This document shows, piece after piece, positions 35,476 through 48,900 of a DNA stretch of 64,000 nt. The notes under the pieces are model-generated. The model did not search any database. It worked only from the letters and a program-made list of their open reading frames with translations, and was not told where the DNA came from. How positions within the stretch are numbered: the first letter of the stretch is position 1; every line of letters starts with the position of its first letter. The translations under genes were made by a program, and so were the position numbers. This DNA comes from Cyanoderma ruficeps (taxonomy: Eukaryota; Chordata; Aves; Passeriformes; Timaliidae): positions 32,183,039 through 32,247,038 of the forward strand of contig VZDJ01007747.1 in assembly GCA_008694505.1 (NCBI GenBank), read 5' to 3'.

Positions 35476-37967
35476 TTTTTTCTTACACATATTGCAGGAT
35501 AGGGAATACTGCTTGGAAGTGATTTATGGAAACATTGTTGCATTTCTATGACCCTCCTATGCTGTATTGAAGCTACATAACCTAAGGGAAGAACACACTC
35601 ATAGAGCATTGCTGTATCTACATGTTTACTATATATTTATTTGGCAATTTTCTCATCTGAGAAAAGTTGTTGCATTTCATGCATATTCATATATTCTTCT
35701 TCCCAACCCTAATGTTGAGGTCATCACCTCTTACATTTTAATTAGCATTGAGCAGAAGATGGAAATCTCACCAAAAAGTATTTATTTGCTGACCCCTCCG
35801 AATCTGGGCAGAGGAGATAGTGTTTGATGGATTGTATGCAGTAGGAAAAAATAACAGTGTTTGCCTCTTGCAAACTGATATAGCTAAGAGAACATAAATG
35901 AAGCAGGAGTAAGGCAGCAAAAGAGAAAGGAAAGTGATAACTGACTTTAAAAGATGACTTTAGAAAGGGGAAAAGTACATAGACTGCCTATACTCTGAAC
36001 TATGAAGGAGACAGCTGGAGTAAGCAGCAGTATAAGACTTTAGGAAAATTTCAGGCTATAAAAGTAAGTTTTATGGAAAGGCAAACACAAGCAGAAATGG
36101 GAGATAAATCTTCACAAATTTTTAACTTGAGAGAGTGGTAAAAGCAGAGCAATCTCCTCTGTTAAATGAGTCACAGGTCAGTATTGCAAGTATTGAAGAC
36201 TTTCATCAAACTTGAGAGAAAAGTTAATTTTTTTAAAAAAGACATTTATTTTGCAAATCCAAAGTAATGGAAACAGTGATACTGAAATAACTGCATGACT
36301 TCAGACAAATCAGGTGTTTTACCTGAATGTTGTCAATCTTAACTATGAGTATCTAGCCAGCTCTTAAGCAGTATCACTAATGTCTGTGATACTTAAAAAA
36401 CTGAAATAAACTTAACCATTCCATCCAAAACAACAGATCAAAATACATTAGAAAACCCTCCTTTTTTTTTTTTTTAAACCTTATGGCTGATAAAAGATAT
36501 TTTATTTTAACAAGTAATTATTTTAACCAAGGTTGTCCTGTTTTGGTGACTGAATTAGTCAGGAAGACCCACAGCCAAAAAATCATCCCTACATGATTTT
36601 ATTTATTTTTCTAAAGCCAGCAGTTCCACTGGGTAAGCCAAACACAGGCCAGCTTTCCTATTGCAAGTTCAAGCTGTTAGGGAAGCAGCAAAGGGAGAAG
36701 CTCCCCAGTTCTTCCAAGGTGCAGCACATCCAGACACAGCACAGCCTTGTTCAGGCAAAGATGCAGGGAACTGCAGTGGCACAAGCAGAGAAGTCAGGAT
36801 TCTGGAGATGGCTGCAACTTGCATGTCACCTTTCAGCTGGGTTATTGAGGTATCTTTAAGGTACAGAATGCAGGAGGTGTGCAGACCTCCCTAGGGAATG
36901 GTATAGGATGAAGGTTTAGGTTTACAGCCATAAGGACTTAATAAATAGCCCCCAACCCAGTTTTATTACCACATGGCTTTGCCTTCCAACCACAAAGTTC
37001 ATAAAAGGATGTAGCTATAGTTGGTATATGAGCTATGTATCTCACCACTACATCACTGCAGTTCAGAGAAAGCAGGTTATTCTGTTAGTATTTGTAAAAA
37101 CAAACTGTGAGAAAGCAGGAGCATCATGGCACATACAGGTTCAAGAGCTTAATTTCCTCTGTCTGACACCCCCCATCAATCTCCAGCCTGCTGTGCTTTC
37201 TGAGCACCTGTAGATGGAAGTGTATTTATCTTTACTTTGCCACATCCAGTGGAATATTCAAAATATCTGCTAAATGCCACTCCTCTCCTACACTAATCTT
37301 ACATATTCTTGTGGTATAACTCAATAATTTCAAAACATCTGTTATAGCAACATCTGGCTTCCTCTACAACTTTCCTCAACAGTCAATCTTCAATGCAGCC
37401 TCCATCTCTGCCCCTCACTTAACTAGCTGCCACTGCCTTCTTTAAGGTGTCTGAAAATACCTTTTAACATAAAAAGAACTGCCACTCTGCCAATGTACAC
37501 AATGTGTCAGTATGTCAGCTCAGACACATCATGAAATGCACCACTGCATTCACTGAAGTTTAGCAAATGTGTGAGTCATGAAATATGGGTAGTATAGGCA
37601 TCATCTGTGTACATAAAACAGGTACTTTATCCTGCATACAAGATAAAGTGCAACATACCAGACCTGCTGCACATGCTAAAAAATCAGTTCCACATACTTT
37701 CTACAAAACATTATTTCTCAATTCACTGTGATCATGTAGTATTTGATCAAAACTGAAGGTGAACAAAGAAAGTAGAAAATACTTAAAGCAATTCAATACC
37801 ATGGTGTTGTCTTAACTGAACTTCTCACTCTTCCCTATGCAGTCTTCCAAACTGAAGCTATCCGCCACAAATTCTTCCAACAGAAGTTTCTGCAACTCAC
37901 TACAGGTGCACTTCCCAGGGAAAAAGTATCTCGGATTTTGTTATATACTAGCAGGTCACGGAAGCAG

Positions 37968-37982
37968 TCACAAGATGGCAGC
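37968..37982 (+). promoter_or_regulatory. CTCF-type motif
   Basis: TCACAAGATGGCAGC matches the CTCF core pattern CCACNAGRTGGCAGC with one mismatch at the first base. Plus orientation. Binding cannot be judged from sequence alone. Confidence 0.4.
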
Positions 37983-38606
37983 AGAGAATGAAAGATTTCT
38001 GATACCTTGTGCTTGAGCTTATGTGATTCTGTTAACATTGATTTACACTAAAATCAGTGAGATTTTTTAGCAGTGCCCAAAACATTTTATCTTTGGCGCT
38101 AAATTTATTAAATATTTTAAAGAAGTATAGCTAAATATTTAGTTTACATTTTCCTAAAGAATTTCAGGCTTTTTAAAAAAAATCTCTTTACCTTTTGATT
38201 TTTTCCATAGTAAGTCTTTCAAAGAGTAATTGTTCTTAGAAGCAGACAAGCACACAAAATTTATATCTATGTCAGAATTAGAGAATTAGTGATAATTCAA
38301 CTCCTGGCAAGAACTCTTCACTACCAACTATGTAGATCTAAGTCCACACTGAAAATAAAAAAATACAGTGCAGGGAAAGATGCATTTTTAAAACTGAAGG
38401 AGTTACTCATAAATAACTGGACACATCAGTAAGAAATAGTAGTGAACAGAGTTCTGAGTTGAAGGCCTCTAAGATCAACAGAGAGGCAAGAAAAGCCATA
38501 ATTAAAAAGGATATATTCTACCACAGGTGTGTGCAGCCCCTGGAGTACATTTGCCTAATGTAAATGTCCCCCGTAATTTGTGCTGTCTGCTTATTTTTCC
38601 CCCCAG

Positions 38607-38750
38607 AACTTGCAAAAGCCAACTCGCAGGTGGAACAATAGACTACCCACAGCATATTTTTCTCCTACTTCAAATATTTCCCCAAGGCGGCTTTGGCACA
38701 TCTCGCAGTGGCTCTGCAAGTGCTGTGTCAGTACCAGCAGCTGCACACAG
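38607..38750 (+). other. Candidate unassigned 144-base exon
   Basis: A strong acceptor (TTATTTTTCCCCCCAG) and a consensus donor (CACAG|GTATGT) bracket exactly 144 bases, i.e. 48 codons. Two of the three plus-strand frames are open across it; one reads TCKSQLAGGTIDYPQ early on, the other NLQKPTRRWNNRLPT. CpG dinucleotides are kept (CTCGCAG twice, AAGGCGGC). I recognise neither peptide. It could be an exon of an unannotated lncRNA or gene in the LDB2-TAPT1 interval, or a chance pairing of splice-like sites. Confidence 0.2.
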
Positions 38751-41700
38751 GTATGTTGGCCTTTTGGTCTGGCCATGCAGCCTTTCTTTGTTAACCTAGC
38801 TGTGACAAGTCTCTAGAACACTAAATAAAATTAATTGCTGATTGTTTCCACAGTTCACAATGCTTTGTATTATTACTAAAAGTGTTAATCACTTAATGTC
38901 AACAGAGATTGTGGGCTTGTTACCAATATTACAGGTATGAAGATTCAATAAGCTATGTCACTAATATTTCCAAAATATCCATATAATCCACACACACTCA
39001 GACTCAATGCAATTTCTTCATCACACACATGATCAGTCCCTGCACGGTTTTCACCTTCAAAATGGCATAAGCTCACAACTGACAAATTAGGAGCACGTGA
39101 GTCACCCAGAAGCAATCTTCCCTTTCTGGCTGCTGACACAGAGCCACCAGGATCACATGGAAGCAGAAGCCCAGGCAGTCTGATGCCCTGGTTCTGCCTC
39201 CAGTGTGGTCCAGGTCACAGCAGCAGTGTGAGGTAGAGACCAGTATCCACCAACCAGCAAGACATCAATGATCTCAGTCAGCCTGAAATACTTCTGGGCC
39301 AATTGTGTCAAAGCTGCAAAAGGAGGTGAAAGCAGAATACAGCAGAAGCATGAGGTGTGCCAGAGCTAGTCCACTACTTGACCTAGCTCATCCACAGAAG
39401 TGCAACCACAGAAAGGCAGCACTCAGTCACTTGGGGGCCTCTTTTGGTTTTAAGTGGGAATTATTTTTCTGGTACTGGAAATTGCTCATAGTGTTGTCCT
39501 AAAAAGACTTATCATACTGGAATGCACAAAATCTGTGCATGTTTTGTGTAAACAGATAAGCATGGCCACAGCTGGTGAGATTTCTCCTTACTATAAGGCA
39601 TTATCCTGTCTCCAGCAGCTTATCCTCAACCCCAATTGTTTTCTTCTGAGGAAAGAGCAAGCAATCCTGAAGCATACCAGGCTGGAATAAAAAGTGGTCA
39701 TATAGACAGATTTTTCTATCTCTCATCAGCTAAAATTTGATTTTTGTCCAAAAGAATGAAAATTAATTCTTACGACAGAACAGAATCTTTGCCAATTCAA
39801 TTCCGGATATTATAGCTTCATTTCCTATTTGAATCTGTTGTGCAGCATACTTATATGCTGTTAAAAGAGCTTTACTTTATTCCTATTTTGATTCAGTTTC
39901 AGTTGGGGAGATAGTCCAAATGCTTTTAGCAGGGCAGGGTTTATATATGTATGTATATATATAAAATACGTATTTATTTCTGACAGGCATGATTACACAA
40001 TCTCTAGGTGACAAAGTGAACCCTTGCTAGCCTTTTGCTGAGTGTTTATCCAACGCTGACATGAATGATCTTAGGTATTACCTTTTGTTAATTTATTGTA
40101 GCTATATGACTCCAGGAATAACACAAAAGTAAAATTTTGTGGGACCTATACATTTTAAATCCATGCTTAAGTTAATTAAAAGATTAAAAAACTGCAATTA
40201 TTTTCAAGAAAAACTAAAATTCATTGTGTTTTGGATAATTCATGTAACCTTTCATTCACCTGTTATATCTGCAACCTTCACATCTATCTTGTACTCAGAA
40301 ATAAAACCTCATATCTTGTAAAAAAGCACCTTGTCCTTCCATTTTGTTTCTTGTGCAAACTAAAAGGCTGTGTATATCATAGTGACTGCTTTTTTACCTC
40401 TCACAGCTGTACTCTTCATTTCATCGTAGTTCACACATTTTTCATTGTTATCACTTGATTTGTATTTATTATACTCTTCTGTTCAGACAGGAAAATTCTT
40501 GAAACTAAATTTTGTTGTGCTTTATTTGTAGGGATGAATCAATGAATTGATATGACTGCATACACAACTCTAGCCATCATGCAAAGGAAATCTAGATGTA
40601 AACCAAAGTAATGGTATTTGCCTTCCCGTTTTATTTCCTATTTGAGGATATCAGAGATTTTACAGCTATAACACTCATTACACACATCACACACAAATAC
40701 ACACCCCACCCCATGGCAGCAGGATTGGAACTAGATGATCTTTAAGATACTTTCCAACCCAAGTTGTTCTATGATTCTATGTTCCAGGATTAAGCACCAC
40801 AGTTCCGGTAAAAGGTGGCATATGTAACAGTATCCTCATTTTATATATAGGAAGAAAGGTGCTATAATGATTCTACATCTGGAGTAAAGAAAGAAACATG
40901 CTCATTCCTTATGTCTTAACGATATACTTTTCTATTTTTCTTCTATTTTAAATGGTCATTTGTGAGCCTTCTACTGCAGAGAAATCCCTTACTTAGCCCC
41001 TCTGGCTGGGAAGCAGAGATGCTTTTAATTTGTATCCAAATTGATGAGATGGCCTTTTACTAAAATACTCTACTTTTTGTTCCATACAGTTTATTTCTAG
41101 TTGGATTCAAATGTCAACAAATTGATCCTTGGCAAACCAAGCTTTCCACTACGTAATATCATTCCCTCACTGAATTAATTACTTCATCATATCATTGCCT
41201 TTAAAGTAATTGAGGTCTCACATTTCCATATTCTTTATTCTTCTTATTCAAATTAAAATGAATAGCTATATTTAGAAAATAGGAAAACTGCCTTGTTAGA
41301 GTAGTTCCCAATCTAGAAATCCATTTCCCACAAGAGATGAAGTCCAGTTGTTAACCCACAACTAAATTTAAGTTCCAATTTTTAAACCTGGGTATATAAA
41401 GTGACACTCTACAATGCAGTTCTAAAATTTTAAATACAAGTGGCCTCCTTGCAAAACTGACTGCCACCTCCAACTACTGCCTCTAACCCAGTAGGACACA
41501 GTGCTCTCACTTTCTCAGCACTGAATTACCTGCTCAATGATCCCTGAAAGCCCATAGAAATTGGGCTTTGCTGCACAGAAAGAGCTGGCCCAGGATCAGT
41601 CTATTCCTTAACCTCCTAGAACAGACAGCTTCTAGCATAACAGTGTTTGAGCAGTCATTGCAAACAAATGGGAGGGTGTTCCTCTCTCCCAGGACACCAG

Positions 41701-42269
41701 TTATTTTCCAGAGTGAAACACGCAGCTCCTGGCTGTGCCCGCTGGACACTGTGGTGCTCATCATGTGGCTGATTCAGCCAGGCACTAAATGTGCTCACCC
41801 AAGTTGGGCTAGAGGTCTGAAAAGCCCACAGTACTGTTCAGACAAAGCTGTAAAGTTTGGCTGCTGAAGATCGGAGCAAAACATGTTTAAGGGGGCAAAA
41901 ACAAGATTTGCCCAGGATGTACTGCAGGAAAAAAAACCAGGGTGATCTGACATCACTTAAGTCACAGCCTCAGAAATCAAGAGCATGCTCTGAGTAGAAA
42001 AGAATAAATAAGAAGGCACAGTAGTTCTGTGAACATCATTAACTTTTTTCTGCTAATTCTCAGATTTCTCTTTCTTAGTCCGTATCAGCGACTCCAATTT
42101 AAATGTACACTTCTGCTCTGTGGGTAATCTGAAGGTATACTTTGTATATTATCATGAAGGATGCTGCTTTCAATTAAGATGATGGCTTTGTATTCATCCA
42201 AGGGGCACATTCAGGCATTCAACTGTTCTTATTTCAATCTATAAATCTCCTGATTTCATTTCAAACAAT
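38751..42269. other. Intergenic DNA with one short CR1 tail
   Basis: No gene is recognised. It includes a TA/TG-rich stretch (39937-39967) and a CA-rich run (40678-40707) immediately before the CR1 tail at 40715-40781. The remaining open frames are short. Confidence 0.55.
40715..40781 (+). mobile_element. CR1 LINE 3' tail, plus orientation
   Basis: GATTGGAACTAGATGATCTT followed by TAAGATACTTTCCAACCCAA is the last part of the CR1 3' UTR. It ends with TTCTATGATTCTATG at 40767-40781, the CR1 terminal microsatellite-like repeat. Only the extreme 3' end is present. Confidence 0.9.
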
Positions 42270-42900
42270 CTCACTTAAGGAAATGGGAGAATGATTGTTA
42301 TGGATTGTGAAATATAGGAGTACTGGGAGGGAACTGAATGTACCAGTTGGGAATATAAAAACGAGGGAATGAGTCATGTAATTTCCAGTCATTCGGAAAG
42401 GGTCATCCTGACTGGGCAGGGCTACAACTATTAAAATTTATGTATCAAGCATTTTATTCCTGGGTTGAATGAATAGTCTTCTAGCAGACCGTAATGATCA
42501 TAATTGACCTCCTAGGAATGCTGCGATAAAGGTTCTGTCAGCAATTATATTATAGGGATTTATAATACAGAACTAAAATAGTGCACCCTGGTCACTAAAA
42601 TAACTCCAGAGTCAGACTTTGGATCGAGTTATCATAACCAAGCAACTGACTAATGCCCACAAAAATATCCTTATACATGGGAGTCATCTTTGTGCAAGCT
42701 GGTTGGATAATTGCTTGTCTAGGCTTGTTTTCATCAACACCTCCATGGGATATTGGGTACTTGGTCAGGTGAACATGCATTTCTGTGTGCAGGTGCTCTA
42801 AACACACATGAATATCAATGCATATCGGCGCAAGTTTTTAGGCCAGAACAAGCCATTGGAATGTAAATCAGCACATATTCATAAAGCTGAGATAGAAGTT
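42270..42900. promoter_or_regulatory. Candidate non-coding element
   Basis: Unique sequence of balanced composition with an AP-1-like TGAGTCATG near 42370, an A/T-rich MEF2-like CTATTAAAATTTATG near 42428, and several retained CpG (near 42363, 42392, 42489, 42522, 42624 and 42828). Short open frames on both strands over 42595-42807 overlap each other fully and look fortuitous. No repeat signature is seen. Regulatory function is inferred from composition only. Confidence 0.22.
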
Positions 42901-44469
42901 AATCTAGTACTTTCCAGTAAATCCTGCTAACTCAAATATCATCAGTACTTTGACTGTAACAGTGTTTAGATACATCATCTACATGACTTTTTCTTAGTCA
43001 TCTGCCTGCGTTTGAAAATGTAATCTCATTTTCCAGAAATGAATATATTTCATTTTGTTTCAATTAAATTGCTAGATTTTTTAACCTTTGATGGTTTCCT
43101 CAATAGATCTGTTCTGGTATTCCCAATGTGAACTCAGCAACCGACAAACAGAATCTCAAGTTTTACTTTTGATGTCTCTCCATGAGTTCTGTCAGCTTAA
43201 AATGTGACCCTGGGAAATACAAATTGTTGAGAATTACAGAATCTCACAACAATAATAATCTGAAAATGGAAAGGAAAAACATGTTTAGTTATTGTTTTGC
43301 TAGTTGGTTCAAATGTAGGGCAGGTAGGGTTATTCTGCAGGAATATCAAACACTTTCACTGTCAAGTGCCTTTCTTTATGATCTGTCAGGGCTGAAAGAG
43401 CAATCCCAACACATTCCAGTGGATCTTGTTACTAATCAAGGTAGAGCAATACTCCTGCAGTTCCAAATGATAATTGGACTTGTACAGAGTCTGCCAAATT
43501 AAAATTGCCTGCTTAAAATATAAAACTTGAGCAAAAAAGGACAGGAGATTTTGAGTTCCAGCTGATGATGTGTTCCTATCTCATCAAGATACTACAGAGG
43601 GTCTTTGGCACATAAGAAATCACTCCCTTGATGCTCTAATGATGCTGTTAATAGACACAATTTGATAGATATAGTTTGTAAAAGTATCAAAACTCTACAC
43701 CTGCACATTAACTTATAAAAGATGATACAAACTATACTGGTGTTACCAAGATTAATTTAGAGTTGAATTTGATGCAAATTCCGTTCTCACATTTGACAAC
43801 CGAAGTGTAAGGGTTAATAATAAAACAAATAAATAAAGCAAAAATCCATCTAAAGGGATGATTATTACTAAAAACCCGCAGCACTGAACCCCTTCCTGAA
43901 TGAGAATGGCTGATTTTAGAACATCTTTTATGTTAAAAAAATATTTAATTTGATCTTGATTTCAGCTCCTAAAGTTGACCTTGATTTCAGTATTTTGTGG
44001 TCATATATATGTAAATAAACATTTATGTGTCTATATATATTAAAAAACAATATGTGTTTTCATGAAGAGCAGTTCTGTATAAAGGTTCTCACCTTCATTA
44101 TATTGTGCATAGTGGATTATGTATACTTATTCTAGCATTGTTTAAATAACAAATAAAAATTAAAAAATAAAACATTTATTCTTTCAAACTTCAAATATTT
44201 CAAAACCAGTCCCAACCTCATGAACAGTGCACGAGTCCAGTGAAGGTCATGATTTTATTTTGACTTACAATGACTGAAGATTTGGTCTCAAAGCCATTAA
44301 TCCTACATTTATAAGCAATACATTTCCTTTACTGTGCATGCTATAGTAAATTACAAAATGAACCATGATTTTCACAAATAGAAATTTAAGCTTAATGTCC
44401 CAGAACCTCTTAATTGATTCAGTTAGTCCTACAGGAGGCACAACATTTTTGAAGAACACATGGACAGAC
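42901..44469. other. Intergenic DNA, no gene seen
   Basis: AT-rich, with a TA-rich low-complexity stretch (44004-44042) and no recognised gene. An ORF at 43182-43502 (plus, 106 codons) has no family motif. Confidence 0.55.
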
Positions 44470-45964
44470 ATTATAGTGAGGCCACTCATGATCATCTTTG
44501 AAAGGTCATGGAGATCGGGAGAGGTGGTTGAGGACTGCAAGAAAGCAAAGTGTCACCCAGAAAATATCCTGTCTTCAAAAACGAAAAGAAGGAGGACCTG
44601 AGGAACTACTGTCCAGTCAGCCCCACCTCTATCCCTGGAAAGGTAATGGAGCGTCTCATTGGCCATCTCTATTCATATGGATGACAAGAAGGTAATCAGT
44701 AGTAGTCAGCAGAGATTCATTGAAGGTAAATCATGCTTGGCCAACCAGATTGCCTTTCATGGGGAAACAAGTATATGGAGGAATAAGGAGAGAGCAGTGG
44801 ATAATATCTACTCTGGCTTCAGCAAGACTTTCAACACTGTCTCCCACAACCTCCTCACAGGGTCAGGAACTGCAGACTGGATGAGTGGACAGTGAGGTGA
44901 ATTGAGAACTAGCTGACCAGTAGATCCCAGAGGCTTGTAAATCCTACAGGCTTGTAAAAAATTAAGAGGCACAGCGAGGCCTGTCATTAGGAGTGTCCCC
45001 CAGGGTTCAATACTGGTCTTAGGTTTGTTTAACTTCTTCATCGGTGACTGTGATGAATGTCCATATACTTCCTCAGCAAATCCACTGACAGCACAAAGCT
45101 GAGAGGAGCTTTGGGCTGATCCCCTTGAGTGCTGTGCAGCCCTTCAGAAGGACCTGGGCAGGTTGGAGAGATGGGCAGAAAGGAACCATCTGAAATTCAA
45201 CAAAGGCAACTTCAGAGTCCTTAATCTGGGAAACAATAAAGCTGGGCACCAGCACAGGCTGGGGGCTGACCTGCTGGAAAGCCCAGCTCTGTGGAAAAAG
45301 ACTTGGGGGTCCTGGTGACCAACAAGCTGCCTGTGAGCCAGCAGTGTGTCCTTGGAACCAAGAGGGCCAATGGTGTCCTGGGATGAATTATAGAGAGCAT
45401 TGCCAGCAGGTTGAGGGATGGGATCCTGCCCCTCTACTCAGCCCTACTGAGGTCACACCTGAAGTGCTGTGTCCAGTTCTTGGCTCCTCAGTACAAGAGA
45501 GACATGGAGCTCCTGGAGCAGGTCCAGCAGTGCATAATGAAGATGATGAAGGGACATGAGTATCTCTCTTATGAGAAAAAGCTGAGGGAACTGGGCCTGT
45601 TCAGCCTAGAGAAGAGAAAACTGAGAGGGCAGCTCATCAATCTCTGTCAGTGTCTGAAGGGAGGGTGCCAGAGGGATGGAGCCAGGCTCGGCTCAGTGCT
45701 GCCAAGCAATAGCAAAAGGGGTAATGGGCAGAGACTGATGCACAGAAGTTCCACCTGAACATGAAGAAGAATTTCTGTACTGTGCTGATGACCAAACACT
45801 GGAACAGGCTGCCCAGAGAGGTTGTGGAGTCTCCCTCACTGGAGATACTCAAGTGTCTGGATGCTATCCTGTGTCATGTGCTCTGGGATGACCCTGTTTG
45901 AGCAGGGAGTTTGACCAGTTGACCCACTGTGGTCCCTCCCAGTCTCACCCATTTTGTGATTCTT
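44470..45964 (+). mobile_element. 5'-truncated CR1 LINE with decayed reverse transcriptase
   Basis: About 1.5 kb matches the 3' half of a bird CR1 retrotransposon. Reverse-transcriptase pieces are readable in shifted frames: SWRSGEVVEDCKKAKC near 44505, DKKVISSSQQRFIEGKSCLA near 44685, ILPLYSALLRSHLKCCVQFL near 45424, LRELGLFSLEKRKLRGQLIN near 45583. The catalytic box, normally FADD before TKL, reads STDS at 45081-45092, so the second aspartate is lost. Frameshifts, stops and deletions break the frame throughout. The 3' UTR ends at ATTTTGTGATTCTT (45951-45964), a decayed CR1 tail. The 5' part (endonuclease and ORF1) is absent. It is an old, inactive copy; in life the protein would copy CR1 RNA at nicked genomic DNA. 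Confidence 0.95.
45081..45092 (+). pseudogene. Mutated RT catalytic box within the CR1 copy
   Basis: The codons TCC ACT GAC AGC give STDS where active CR1 copies carry FADD, directly before ACA AAG CTG (TKL). Loss of the second metal-binding aspartate would by itself inactivate the polymerase. Confidence 0.75.
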
Positions 45965-48900
45965 TACTGCCTAAAGTCAGAAAGCACCCTTATGTTCAAA
46001 TTTAACACGAATGAATTCTCTTTTGAGTAAGCTGTTTCCCAGAAGCAAGAGACAACATCTAGAGATCTCACAACTTAATTTTAGGCACAAAGCTTGCATA
46101 TGTGTATATCTATACATATCTACATTTCCATACCTATATATCTTCTTACATTGTCATAATAGAAATGCTCTTGCTGAATTGAGATCTTCAGCTTAATAAA
46201 ATCAACTTATTAAAGTCAATGGGACCATTTACAGCAAACCTGATTGCTAACGATTCTTTTAACAGATTTCCATCTCCCCTTGGGTTTGGCATGACTGAAA
46301 ACTCATAATGTAAACTCAGTCATAAAATCCTGGACACAATAAATTTGGGGTTTCACCTCTGCTCCCTGTACCTGAAAGATATGAAGAAATGGTAGACTGA
46401 AACTTATACATTAGGAAACTCATTTTTAAAAGTAACTTATTTTCTGACACCTAAACAAAACACCAACCAATTTCTGTAGGATACTGGAAGCTTCATTCTT
46501 AGGTACAGGAAACCCATGTTTAGGTCCTAAGACCCTATTTACCAGGTGATCTTTTCTCAATTCTTGACTTTTGGAGCTCTTTATAACCATTTTTCCATCT
46601 GCATTTTCTCCACTGATTTCCTCCCACCTAGTTCTCTCACACTTCATGTCTGGCTTAGCTTTCCTGAGGAAGCAGCTGAGGATGGAGTCAAAGACAGCTG
46701 CACTTTTATTTTATAACACTTAAAACTATCTTGTCATGTATAGAGCCATCTTTGACTGTTATGTAGCTACAGGCACATAATATGAGAAAAAGAGAAAAGA
46801 AGAGATTACGAAACCTTTTTTTTCCCAGCATCTCAGGGTGAAGGTTGTGATGAAAGTAACTTGGAATTGAAGAGACTTAGGAACCTTGGTACTACTCTAC
46901 TTTCAAACTTTACTTTGAACTTCATGGGGAAATGCCCCATCACAGAGTTCAGTGATGCTGATGTTGAAAAGACACTTTGTTGCTTTTCGTACATAAAAGC
47001 TGTCAGAGGTTCAGATATTTGCACTCCAACAGAGGCAGCAGTTAAAGTATTAGTTATGGAATTTTAAACAAGATATAAAACCTGAAGAAATCTTGGCACT
47101 GAGAAATGGGCATCAGGTCACGGGCAGGAAAACACTGTCATCAATGGTCACAGAAAAAGTATTGCCTTGATAAAAAAAATCATGAAATTTGAAGAGAAAG
47201 AAATATAAAAATATTACATTGGGAAACTCTTAGAAGTTTCAAATCAAATAATATTATCAATTTTATTTTTAAACTAATGTGAGCACGCATTTAAAAATGT
47301 AATACTGAACTAACTTTCTGTACCTCTTCCCTTCAGTCCAGCTTGAACAATGGTCCCAGGATAAAATGCCATAATAAAGTATCTCACAAGAACTATTTCT
47401 CCAAAACTTTCAGAGATGGCAGGTGTGGACAATCATGATGTCGCTGGAAAGCACAATCGATTTTTAACTGTGCAGTAGCTCCTGTGCTGTATAATGTGGT
47501 ATCCAAAGCAAACAAACAATGGAAATGTACCAGTGAGAAGTCAAACTTGACTTTCAGGTACTGTAGCATTGCATAACATGATTTGTACTTTCATTATTCA
47601 AGGACAGGCTGATGTTGAGTAATGCCCTTAACTTACCTAGGAGTCAACCTAATCTTTGGCTTACAACACAGGAAGAAATACGGTAAACTCTAGCATTGTT
47701 ATTTTCTATTGAGATTTTGTTAAAAAGTGAAACAGCATGTGAAAATTTCTTATACTGATTATTTTTCATATGTGAGGATTATCCCATGCAAAATTAATGT
47801 GCTGCTTAGATGCTGAACATAAAATGGAGAAAAAAGTCTTTACGGGATTTTTCCCTTGTGGGTGTAAACAGATATTTTTAACTTCAGCTACCAAACACAA
47901 CTGACTGAGACAGAATTAGATTATATTTCCAACCAATACTTTTTTACCTTGCAAATATATGACAGCTGCAACTCTGAAAGATTTAGAACTAAGTTTGTTA
48001 ATATCAGTTGTTGCTAAGAGATGCTTTGCCAACAGTAGAAGAATGAATATGCACTCACATAATAAGTGGATCGATGAACTAAAAGCCACAAACGCAACAC
48101 AAAATAAATTGTTTATATTACAAAAGGGGCCAAAAGTATTTTATTGTGGAAATAAATCAGCATTATTGCACTTTGAATTCACCATGAATTTTGTTAACTT
48201 GCCTCCTCACAGAAAGCACACACACCAATGACACTTTTAAAAATGAAAAATTATTGAAAATCACATTCAAGATCATAATTCAAGATAATTCGTGCAGGAG
48301 ACTCAAGAAATTAAATAATGAATCCATACATTTCTAGTATCTAATCTGTTTTGAATGATATTGCAAAGTTTGAGCCCCACTAGCAAAAAGCTTACAATGG
48401 AAAGATACCAGATGTTCTCACACAGTTATGAGTATTGCAGTTACTTGTAACTGTTTCATATTGCATTGTTATTATCATCATTTTAATACCTGCCTGATCT
48501 TTATTGTTACTTAATGTATTGTTGTTTCACTTAACTCTGCTTGGGGCAGTACACTGAGTTTATCTAGACTTCTTTCACATTTCCTAACCACATGTCAACA
48601 ATTTACTTCTCATATGGAATATAATTTTGGTGATAGATCTTTTTTCCATGTTTCTTTTATTATCTAAAAAGAAGATCTTAGTTTACCTCTTTTTAACACA
48701 CACCACTGATACATCATGTCTCTTAAGAGGGCTGTCTGAGTTGGTGGAGGTGAATAACATGGATGGGAAGGTCTGAAAAGAGGACAAAGTTCTGCCAGCA
48801 CAAAGCACTAACCAAAAAAAAAAAAAAAAAAGCATTTTATGAGTCTTCTTCTTAGTGACCTTTTGTTGAGTCTTGTGAGGAAAAATCCACTACAAAAAAA

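Larger units (their letters stand above)
33864..38606. other. Intergenic DNA with one CR1 scrap
   Basis: No gene is recognised. A minus-strand CR1 3' end (35361-35475), a 14-base T run (36462-36475) and a CTCF-type motif (37968-37982) are listed separately or noted here. The open frames are short and overlapping. Confidence 0.55.

Noticed and set aside
43182..43502. 106-codon plus-strand ORF
   Set aside because: The sequence is unremarkable, with no motif and no neighbouring exon-like segments in phase.
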